Assembly: GCA_012523385.1 (NCBI GenBank)
Contig: JAAYIO010000193.1
Location: 1-7,552 of the forward strand
DNA length: 7,552 bases
Source: Methanomicrobiales archaeon
Lineage (GTDB): Archaea > Halobacteriota > Methanomicrobia > Methanomicrobiales > Methanomicrobiaceae
Direction: 5' to 3'
Shown: positions 1 to 5,387 of the stretch, one piece after another
Layout of the letters: every line of letters begins with the position of its first letter
Position numbering within the stretch: the first letter of the stretch is position 1
The notes under the pieces: generated by a model
Databases searched by the model: none
What the model was told of the DNA's origin: nothing
What the model saw: only the letters and a program-made list of their open reading frames with translations
Made by a program: the position numbers and the translations under genes

Positions 1-75
1 GAGCGCCGCTTCCACCAGCTGACGCGTGTTGCTGTTTTTCCCCCGGGGGCTTGCGTTTATTGCAAGGATCTTCAT
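1..75 (-). CDS. Flavodoxin-fold NAD(P)H/FMN oxidoreductase, N-terminal fragment (cut by window edge)
   Basis: Reading the minus strand from the ATG at 75-73 gives 25 codons, open to the window edge, beginning MKILAINASPRGKNSNT. A hydrophobic first beta strand (KILAIN) followed by a SPRG-x-NSNT loop is the FMN-phosphate-binding start of flavodoxin-like NADPH-dependent FMN reductases and iron-sulfur flavoproteins, which are common in methanogens. Only this first strand and loop are visible, so flavin binding is well supported. Whether it carries a cysteine cluster (Isf type) or is a plain quinone/FMN reductase cannot be told. No purine-rich ribosome-binding site precedes the ATG on the minus strand. 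An AT-rich GAATATAACC element about 40-45 bases upstream could be a TATA box with a short leader. The gene is codirectional with the lipoprotein gene at 275-739 but about 200 bases away, so probably a separate unit. Confidence 0.75.
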   Translation of the reverse strand, partial: MKILAINASPRGKNSNTRQLVEAAL

Positions 76-249
76 ATGAGGACTAAAGAGGAGAACAAAT
101 AAGAATATGTTGGTTATATTCGGGCGAATACGTGGAGACTTGTTCTCTCCAGGTATCAGGTATGCCTGCGATGTTTGTGTATGGCACCTATATCGCGGTG
201 CAAAAAAGGGTGTGGGTGAAAAGGAATAATTGGGGGTATTCAACCTATC

Positions 250-289
250 GCAGATACCGGTTTATCGAAAAAAGTTATTCGGTATCTGC
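250..289 (-). terminator. Perfect 10-bp inverted repeat over the lipoprotein stop codon
   Basis: GCAGATACCG at 250-259 is exactly repeated in inverse at 280-289 (CGGTATCTGC). The loop is 20 bases, contains the TAA stop of the lipoprotein gene, and has a run of six T on the minus strand. This is a plausible 3'-end hairpin for the minus-strand transcript, either terminator or stabiliser. The T-run sits in the loop rather than after the stem, so it is not a classic bacterial-type terminator. Confidence 0.4.
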
Positions 290-739
290 CTTAACCACAA
301 TGTAATAGCCGGTATCGCAGGTGCCAAACACTTGTGATGTATAATACAGGGAAGCGCCGGAATTTACCCGTTCAAAGGTTTTACTGTCTACATTTACTCT
401 TCTGTTATCGGTTGTCCGCATAAGATAGGAACGAATGACGACATTCATTATCGGCGTTTCTCCGGTATTGGTGACTTTGATCTGCCCTTGCCAGAAACAT
501 GTCCCGTCTGCTTTCCAGTGCTGGACAAATTCCGGCACGTCAATGACGAGGTTTCCATAGACCTGCTGCCCCGGTCCGGGTGGGGGTGCAGGAGAGGTGG
601 TGCCGGGTATCACCGTGATGTCACTGTCGGTGAAACCACCCGGTGCAAAATCAGTGCATCCCCCGCAGGCAGTCAGAATTAGTGTTAAACCTACTGCAAG
701 CATTACCCACAGCATCGTCCCGTTCTTACCCATTGCCAT
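275..739 (-). CDS. Small secreted lipoprotein of unknown function
   Basis: A 154-residue protein. Residues 1-24 form a signal peptide: basic start (K5), then a hydrophobic run MLWVMLAVGLTLILTA, ending in a lipobox LTAC with the lipidated cysteine at C25. It should therefore be exported and anchored to the outer face of the membrane. A Thr/Pro/Gly-rich linker (about 42-58) leads to a globular part (about 60-152). Its pattern, with QIKVTNTGETPIMNVVIRSYLM and then a hydrophobic/aromatic SGASLYYTSQVF, resembles the Ig-like beta-sandwich (FxLYD/CARDB-like) modules of archaeal surface proteins. Cys81 and Cys141 could form a disulfide across the sandwich. The family is not recognised. The ATG at 739 or the one two codons later (733) could be the start; only a weak GGTAGAG-like purine stretch precedes them. 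It is divergent from the alcohol dehydrogenase operon across 180 bases that must hold both promoters. Confidence 0.75.
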   Translation of the reverse strand: MAMGKNGTMLWVMLAVGLTLILTACGGCTDFAPGGFTDSDITVIPGTTSPAPPPGPGQQVYGNLVIDVPEFVQHWKADGTCFWQGQIKVTNTGETPIMNVVIRSYLMRTTDNRRVNVDSKTFERVNSGASLYYTSQVFGTCDTGYYIVVKADTE

Positions 740-904
740 TAAGAATTCATCTCTACCGGGAGGATATAGTTATTTCTGCAGGACAAGACAGGGGGACAAC
801 ATCATAAAATGCTCATCTTAACCAAAGATCTCTGAGGTATTTGTAGGGTGTCGTTATCACATCTCTTTTAAACCAATCAAACAAATTATTATACCTCAAT
901 GTCT

Positions 905-911
905 GGGGTGA
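905..911 (+). promoter_or_regulatory. Shine-Dalgarno site for the ErcA-like gene
   Basis: GGGGTGA lies 8 bases before the ATG at 920 and is close to the archaeal consensus GGAGGTGA, which fixes this start. Further up, CTTTTAAA at 865-872 is a possible TATA element that would give a short leader, and AATTATTATAC at 885-895 is another AT-rich candidate. The promoter choice is uncertain; the ribosome site is clear. Confidence 0.6.
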
Positions 912-919
912 GATTCTGA

Positions 920-2080
920 ATGGAAATAATTCGTGAGCACCGAAAATATGTAATTCCGGAGATTATTACTGGCGATAATTCACGAATCTATGCTGGCAGA
1001 TACACGAAAAATTTTCATTCGGGTAGTGTTCTCATTGCCACTGACGATAATATTTTTTGCCAGAAATGGATCCGGGACATTCTCCAGAGCCTTGATGACG
1101 CAGGGACTGAATATGTTGTTTTTTCAGATATCGAGGAGAATCCCCGCAACTATAATGTGATGGCCGGAGCAGATGTCTATCTGAGTGAGGAATGCACGGG
1201 CATTCTTGCAATCGGAGGGGGCAGTGTTCTTGACTGTGCAAAAGGCATTGGTATTATTGCAACAAACGGGGGCACCATTATGGATTATATCGGCGTCGAT
1301 AAGGTGCAAAATCCCACACCCCCGTTGATCTGTGTGCCGACAACAGCAGGGAGTGGCGCCGATGTCTCGCAATATGCGGTGATATGCGATACGGTGCATA
1401 AAACAAAGAATCTTATTATTTCAAAGTCCCTTGTTCCGGATGTTTCTCTCCTTGATACCATCCCCTTGCTGACCCAACCAGACTCGGTTACTATCTATTC
1501 AGGAATAGATTCCTTTACGCATGCCATGGAGGCCTATGTTTCCAATGGTGCGTCTCATTTAAGCGACATGCTGGCGTTGGAATCAATGACAATATCTGCG
1601 GGTTTATTCCCGTTTTCTGGTGATAAAACAGATGATTACGATTTCCGGTTTCAGTCCCTGATGGCGAGCATGTACTCAGGAATTGCGTTTTCTAATGCAG
1701 GAGTGGGGCTTATCCACGCGATGTCTCATGCCATCGGTGCTGTATTTGATCTGCCGCACGGGCTTGCCAGTTGCATTGCGATGCAGAGCGTCATTCCGTA
1801 TAATTATTCCTCATCGAAACGTAAATACCGGAAAATTGCCGGGATTATGGGCGTTTCTCCCCACATATCCGATGATGAGCAGATCATCGCTGCCATGGTT
1901 GAGAAAATTACCGAGATGCGGGGGCGCCCGGATGATCGGCTAACCCTTTCTGAATATGGCGCCTCTGTGGATAATATCCCGTATCTGGTCGCACATGCTG
2001 CTTCAGACCCCTGTATTGCGACCAATCCGAGAATTACTGATGCGGATGATCTCACGCATCTTTTTGAGGGTGTTCTTTGA
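920..2080 (+). CDS. ErcA-like iron-containing alcohol dehydrogenase
   Basis: A 386-residue, full-length group III (iron-dependent) alcohol dehydrogenase, predicted to oxidise a primary alcohol or reduce an aldehyde with NAD(P) in the cytoplasm. Visible motifs: the nucleotide-binding GGGS at 99-102 within ILAIGGGSVLDCAKGIG; PTTAGSGADVS at 140-150; and all four metal ligands by alignment to FucO, namely D197 and H201 (GIDSFTHAMEA), H266 (LIHAMSH) and H280 (DLPHG). The N-terminal RKYVIPEI, the block ENPRNYNVMAGADVY (73-87), PPLICVPTTAGSGADVSQYA and the C-terminal DPCIATNPR match what I recall of the ErcA subfamily better than FucO or butanol dehydrogenases. In Pseudomonas aeruginosa, ercA lies beside the sensor kinase gene ercS and is needed for induction of ethanol oxidation. 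Here too a sensor gene follows. Active-site residues look intact, so catalysis is expected; substrate and any regulatory role are inferred. The stop overlaps an ATG (TGATG) of a possible small ORF. Confidence 0.92.
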   Translation: MEIIREHRKYVIPEIITGDNSRIYAGRYTKNFHSGSVLIATDDNIFCQKWIRDILQSLDDAGTEYVVFSDIEENPRNYNVMAGADVYLSEECTGILAIGGGSVLDCAKGIGIIATNGGTIMDYIGVDKVQNPTPPLICVPTTAGSGADVSQYAVICDTVHKTKNLIISKSLVPDVSLLDTIPLLTQPDSVTIYSGIDSFTHAMEAYVSNGASHLSDMLALESMTISAGLFPFSGDKTDDYDFRFQSLMASMYSGIAFSNAGVGLIHAMSHAIGAVFDLPHGLASCIAMQSVIPYNYSSSKRKYRKIAGIMGVSPHISDDEQIIAAMVEKITEMRGRPDDRLTLSEYGASVDNIPYLVAHAASDPCIATNPRITDADDLTHLFEGVL

Positions 2081-2148
2081 TGTGCGGGTATTTTTGGTCT
2101 GGTATTCCTCACCGGTCGGACTGGTTCAATAAAAAAATGAGTGTATGA
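2080..2148 (+). CDS. Possible 22-codon coupled small ORF between the dehydrogenase and sensor genes
   Basis: An ATG at 2080-2082 overlaps the TGA of the dehydrogenase gene (TGATG). It is preceded at 7 bases by GAGGGTG (2066-2072), a good ribosome-binding sequence inside the dehydrogenase C-terminal codons. The frame reads MCGYFWSGIPHR, then DWFNKK, and stops at TGA 2146-2148, one base before the ATG at 2150 of the sensor gene. That sensor gene has no good ribosome site of its own. The arrangement fits translational coupling through a leader peptide. Against it, a 22-codon open frame in 60 bases can easily arise by chance and no homolog is recognised. The same interval contains a short hairpin (ACCGGT 2111-2116 with ACTGGT 2120-2125, one G-U pair). 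Confidence 0.3.
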   Translation: MCGYFWSGIPHRSDWFNKKMSV

Positions 2149-2149
2149 A

Positions 2150-3307
2150 ATGATGACGGATAAAGACCATTATGAGGAAGATCTGGAAGAGATCCGGAAT
2201 CGCATTATCGGATTTGGCGAGGCATCTCTCAAGAAGAGTTATTATCCGCAACTTCAGACTCAGCAGGAAAAACTGGAACGGTTTCGGGCCGCACTTGACA
2301 GCACCCGTGATATTGTATTCATTCTTGACTCTTCGTCCGGATGCATCATCGATGCGAACAAGCGTGCTGAAGAACTGCTTGGGTATACCACCCAAGAGCT
2401 CCTGAATTTAACGATATTTGATGTAGCACATCATTACCGCATTCATCAGATCATGGCGATGATGGAATCTGATATCCGCTCATCCGAAATAATTCTGGCA
2501 CCGCTGACGGCGAGGGATGGTCAGGAGATCCGGATGGAGCTGAGTATTAGTTCAGCTCATTTTGGAAAGGACCGTTATATCACGGTATTATGCCGTGATA
2601 TCACCGAACGCGAGAGGATGGAAGCGGCAATCCGCTATTCTGAATTTCAATACCGAACGACGATTGATACGCTTCATGATATTCTCGTGGTAATTGATGA
2701 GAAATTCAAGGTGGTCATTTATAATGGAGCCTTTGAGACCTTTTGCCGGAACAGTGGCATAAAAGGAGAGATTCAGGGGATGGAACTGAACTGCCTGACT
2801 CCCTTGTTCTCTAACGATCAGAATTCAGAGATAGGGGCCCTTATTTTACGGCATCAATATTTCGAAAAGGACATTAAATATCGCTATAAAGACAAATTCG
2901 CGGTATATTCTCTTAGAAATATGCCCATTATCGAAGATGGTGTTTTTAAACAATCTGTCCTATACTTGAGAGATACCACTGAATACAACGTGCTTGAGGA
3001 TATAAAAAAGGAGGCATTCATCCAGATTGACAAGAATATGGAGCAGTTTGCCGTCTTAAATGATCATATCAGAAATCCTCTTCAGATTATTCTTGGCATT
3101 ATTGAACTCGAGTGTGGTGAAGAGATGACTGCAAAGATTGTGCCCTACATTCAAGAGATCGATAATCTGATTAAATCGCTTGACAACGGTTGGATTGAGT
3201 CTGAAAAGGTTAGAAATATGATTGTGAAACATTATGGGATTTCGTTGATTGATCGTGCGGATATATCTGATGTCATCCAGTATCTGCAGGATAAATGTAA
3301 ATCGTAA
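2150..3307 (+). CDS. Double-PAS sensor protein with degenerate, ATPase-less kinase core
   Basis: About 385 residues; numbering here counts from a GTG at 2141 (388 residues), while the ATG at 2150 (residue 4) is my preferred start. No transmembrane segment, so cytoplasmic. Order: a charged helical, coiled-coil-like N-terminus (about 10-48); PAS1 (about 50-157) with DSSSGCIIDANKRAEELLGYT and ending in the PAC-type VLCRDITERERMEA; PAS2 (about 168-283) ending in VLYLRDTTEYN; then a DHp-like helix FAVLNDHIRNPLQIILG (303-319). A C-terminal block follows, containing EIDNLIKSLDNGWIESEKVR (339-358), typical of methanogen PAS proteins. Aligned on RNPL with the usual SHEIRNPL H-box, the phospho-acceptor position is D308 and the His (H309) is displaced by one. 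The N, G1 and G2 boxes of an ATPase domain are absent, and the stop is followed by the convergent gene, so no ATPase domain is encoded next to it. Probably cotranscribed with the dehydrogenase and likely responsive to redox or a small ligand; no ligand is identifiable. Confidence 0.9.
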   Translation: MMTDKDHYEEDLEEIRNRIIGFGEASLKKSYYPQLQTQQEKLERFRAALDSTRDIVFILDSSSGCIIDANKRAEELLGYTTQELLNLTIFDVAHHYRIHQIMAMMESDIRSSEIILAPLTARDGQEIRMELSISSAHFGKDRYITVLCRDITERERMEAAIRYSEFQYRTTIDTLHDILVVIDEKFKVVIYNGAFETFCRNSGIKGEIQGMELNCLTPLFSNDQNSEIGALILRHQYFEKDIKYRYKDKFAVYSLRNMPIIEDGVFKQSVLYLRDTTEYNVLEDIKKEAFIQIDKNMEQFAVLNDHIRNPLQIILGIIELECGEEMTAKIVPYIQEIDNLIKSLDNGWIESEKVRNMIVKHYGISLIDRADISDVIQYLQDKCKS

Positions 3308-3320
3308 GGGTCTATTTCTA

Positions 3321-3351
3321 TAATTTTTCAGGCTTCTTAGCCTCCTCTTTT
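3321..3351 (+). terminator. Probable terminator of the dehydrogenase-sensor operon
   Basis: Shortly after the sensor stop there is a TTTTT run (3324-3328). It is followed by a short hairpin, AGGC (3330-3333) with GCCT (3340-3343), and the pyrimidine tract CCTCTTTT (3344-3351). T-rich tracts of this kind end archaeal transcripts; the 4-bp stem alone would be weak. Confidence 0.45.
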
Positions 3352-3354
3352 AAC

Positions 3355-3390
3355 AAAAAATCGCCCTGTGTGATTCTTGACATAAAAAGA
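3355..3390 (-). terminator. T-tract terminator of the MFS gene
   Basis: On the minus strand, just past the MFS stop at 3395, lie TTTCTTTTT (about 3392-3384) and TTTTTT (3360-3355), typical archaeal oligo-T termination signals. They interleave with the signals for the convergent sensor gene in the same 87-base gap. Confidence 0.45.
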
Positions 3391-3394
3391 AAGG

Positions 3395-4813
3395 TTATAC
3401 CATTTCTATTGCCGTCTCTTCATGAACGTTTTCATCTGCATAATCCGGATGGATCTCCTGTCGTACAAGAATCGTCAGGATAAGGATGACGATGGCAATG
3501 AGGAAGGCGACAAAGAATGCCAGATCAAATCCTGCAGAAAGGACGGCCATTTTTATGGTTGCGGGGGCATCCCGGGTGATATCATGATTTTTAATAATGG
3601 CTTTCATTCCCTGAATAAAGATTAGGTTGAATATCGCAATTCCGATGGTCATGGGGGCAAATCGCTCAAGACTGGTCAGGCTTGAGACCATGCCCTGATG
3701 TTTTCGGGAAACAGAGTTCATAACTATATTGGACAAGGGGGCAACGATAAGACCCATGCCAAAGCCGATGATTGTGAGGCAGAGCACGAGAAATCCGATA
3801 CCTGTTTCGGCATTGAGGTTCGTAAGGAGGAAAAATCCGATAGTAAGAGCACCGGCGGCGGCAATGCAGAGAATACGCCCACCGGTTTTATTATAAATTA
3901 CGCCTGCAAGAATGCCTGCGATCATCATGGCAACGGAGAGTGCGGTTAATATGAGACCTGCTGATGAGGTGTCAAACTTTTGTACATATTCCAGATAAAA
4001 CGGAAGCAGATAATTGATCCCTGCAAAGCAGAAGAAGATCAGTGACATGATAAGATTTGCAAGCAGAAAATTTCTTTTAGTAAACAGGGTGAGGTCGAGG
4101 ATGGGATCGGGGGATCTCAGTTCGTGTATGATAAAGTATCCGAGGGATATGGTGGCAATAACGATGGACCCTGCAATGGGGAGGGACGTCCACCCAAGCG
4201 CGTTTGCTTCTGAGACGGCAAAGAGAAGCGCTGCAAGCCCAACGAATATGAGTGCCGCCCCGCCTTTGTCAAAGCCGGAGAGGTCGCCACGGGATGGTGT
4301 AGCCGGGATGACTTTTGCGCCCAGCATGAAGGCAATGATGCCAACCGGAATATTGATGAAGAATATCCAGTGCCAGGACATATACTGGGTTAAAAATCCT
4401 CCCAGGGTTGGCCCAAGGGCCATACCGAGGGCAGCAATGGTCATGATGATGCCCATCGCCTTTCCCTTGAAGCTCATGGGGATAAACGCAGCAATCATTG
4501 CCGGGCCAATGGATGCGATCATGGCACCGCCGATTGCCTGAATGACACGCGATCCCACCAACATATAGAATGAGTTGAGGGCCTCCGGTAAGAATCCACT
4601 CAAAAATGATCCCAGGGTAAATACCACGAATCCTGAGAGGAATATATTCTTAAACCCGATGATGTCCGATATCTTTCCGAATATTAGCACACACCCTGCC
4701 ATCACTAAGAGATAAATGGTGGAAACCCAGCTTACGGTACTGGATGAGATATTAAAGGATTCTGAGATGGTAGGAAGGGCGATATTTACGATGGTTCCAT
4801 CAAGCGATGCCAT
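3395..4813 (-). CDS. MFS efflux transporter, DHA2 (EmrB/QacA, 14-TM) family
   Basis: A proton-coupled drug or metabolite exporter in the cytoplasmic membrane. From the ATG at 4813 it is 472 residues, hydrophobic throughout with about 13.5-14 membrane segments. Signatures: LDGTIVNIALP (4-14) in TM1; motif A GKISDIIGFKNIFLSG (46-61); motif B-like RVIQAIGGAM (89-98); antiporter motif C LGMALGPTLGGFL (129-141); and WHWIFFINIPVG (148-158), typical of DHA2. The tail (VRQEIHPDY onward) is hydrophilic. The ATG at 4813 falls inside TM1. In-frame codons continue upstream to 4888 and encode a convincing missing half (hydrophilic residues, then YALLIISISLATF), but that stretch contains no ATG, GTG or TTG before the in-frame TAA at 4900-4898. 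The true start may be the ATT at 4888-4886 (497 residues), or the start codon has been lost. The coordinates given use the first canonical start. Substrate unknown; no adjacent TetR/MarR regulator is seen. Confidence 0.9.
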   Translation of the reverse strand: MASLDGTIVNIALPTISESFNISSSTVSWVSTIYLLVMAGCVLIFGKISDIIGFKNIFLSGFVVFTLGSFLSGFLPEALNSFYMLVGSRVIQAIGGAMIASIGPAMIAAFIPMSFKGKAMGIIMTIAALGMALGPTLGGFLTQYMSWHWIFFINIPVGIIAFMLGAKVIPATPSRGDLSGFDKGGAALIFVGLAALLFAVSEANALGWTSLPIAGSIVIATISLGYFIIHELRSPDPILDLTLFTKRNFLLANLIMSLIFFCFAGINYLLPFYLEYVQKFDTSSAGLILTALSVAMMIAGILAGVIYNKTGGRILCIAAAGALTIGFFLLTNLNAETGIGFLVLCLTIIGFGMGLIVAPLSNIVMNSVSRKHQGMVSSLTSLERFAPMTIGIAIFNLIFIQGMKAIIKNHDITRDAPATIKMAVLSAGFDLAFFVAFLIAIVILILTILVRQEIHPDYADENVHEETAIEMV

Positions 4814-5189
4814 AAAGGTGGCAAGTGAGATGGAGATGATTAATAAGGCATATTTGCCTAATGAGTCATCGTTTTGGGAATGTTTAATATCGGTTTATCG
4901 TGGTAACAATAAATTACTATTTCGATTTGGAATTGGGCTTTGGATATATATCGTTACCGCGCTCTGTTGGGACCGGCGGTGGATTTATTGATCATTATTT
5001 CTTGTCTAAAGGGTGTTTTTCCCGTTTATTATCGTATAATGCAATAATAGTTGGTTATTGGTCACGGTTCCAAAAAAACAACAAAATGCCCCATACAACA
5101 AGTTCGGCTATAATGGAATAAATTCTCAAATATAGTGAAAATGTCCAGAAATAAAACCCGAATCACAGAATAAAAACAAGAGAACAGTA
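4814..5189. other. AT-rich stretch: MFS 5' end and promoter, otherwise no gene seen
   Basis: Positions 4814-4888 read as the N-terminal continuation of the MFS protein. Beyond that I see no convincing gene; open frames on the plus strand have poor composition and no ribosome site. On the minus strand AGTAATTTATT (4918-4908) sits about 23 bases before the ATT at 4888, as a TATA box would for a leaderless transcript. A palindromic GATATATATC (4943-4952) is a second TATA candidate. ATTAT/ATAAT repeats near 5030-5050 are simple AT-rich sequence. Confidence 0.55.
5171..5180 (-). terminator. Oligo-T terminator of tRNA-Glu
   Basis: About ten bases past the 3' end of the tRNA the minus strand reads CTTGTTTTTA, with a further TTTTATTT beyond. 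This is the usual archaeal signal after a tRNA gene. Confidence 0.4.
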
Positions 5190-5262
5190 TGCTGATACGG
5201 GGATTCGAGCCCCAGTCGCCGGCGTGAAAGGCCGGCATGATTGGCCTCTACACTATATCAGC
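5190..5262 (-). tRNA. tRNA-Glu (anticodon UUC)
   Basis: A 73-base cloverleaf on the minus strand. The acceptor stem is GCTGATA (5262-5256) paired with TATCAGC, with discriminator A at 5190. The D-arm begins GTGTAGAGGCC and holds CCAATCAT, as in archaeal tRNA-Glu. The anticodon stem CCGGC/GCCGG closes the loop CTTTCAC, giving anticodon TTC and decoding GAA and GAG. The T-arm is TGGGG-CTCGAAT-CCCCG, with a T-G closing pair. CCA is not encoded. No intron. The T-loop begins with C where position 54 is normally T. Besides translation, glutamyl-tRNA is the precursor of tetrapyrroles in archaea, the pathway that the CbiA/CfbB enzyme nearby works in, but the adjacency need not mean anything. Confidence 0.95.
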
Positions 5263-5286
5263 AATACGCACCGTTAGTTGTGCCTG

Positions 5287-5295
5287 AATATATAC
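5287..5295 (-). promoter_or_regulatory. TATA box of tRNA-Glu
   Basis: The minus strand reads GTATATATT here, centred about 28-30 bases upstream of the tRNA 5' end at 5262. That is the expected TBP-site distance for archaeal stable RNA genes. Confidence 0.65.
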
Positions 5296-5355
5296 GGGTC
5301 ATTTAGATATAACATTTTTGGATTGCATTCCACAGAACATTCAGGAAGACCGAGT

Positions 5356-5387
5356 AAAAATATTACCGAAAACGCCCTACGAAAAAA
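5356..5387 (-). terminator. T-tract terminator of ilvE
   Basis: Immediately after the TAA stop the minus strand has TTTTTT (5387-5382), followed by ATATTTTTA (T-run 5360-5356). These oligo-T tracts separate ilvE from the tRNA promoter. Confidence 0.4.

Noticed and set aside
597..821. Plus-strand frame opposite the lipoprotein start
   Set aside because: The minus-strand frame has a signal peptide and lipobox. The plus frame has neither a ribosome site nor a domain.
2080..2097. MCGYFW resembles the MCGIFG N-terminus of class II glutamine amidotransferases
   Set aside because: The frame ends after 22 codons and nothing else of that family follows in any frame, so the likeness is accidental.
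4014..4541. Long plus-strand open frame opposite the MFS gene
   Set aside because: It is antisense to a clear 14-TM transporter. Its Met/Pro/Ala-rich translation is the typical shadow of a membrane protein gene, with no family motif.
5025..5050. Clustered ATTAT/ATAAT inverted repeats
   Set aside because: Short repeats in a very AT-rich stretch are expected by chance, with no link to a gene end or start. No CRISPR-like regular repeats or insertion-sequence ends were seen anywhere in the window.
4900..5121. 73-codon plus-strand frame in the AT-rich gap, beginning with GTG
   Set aside because: It has a non-ATG start, no ribosome-binding site, unusual composition, and runs over the likely MFS promoter. 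Nothing recognised.
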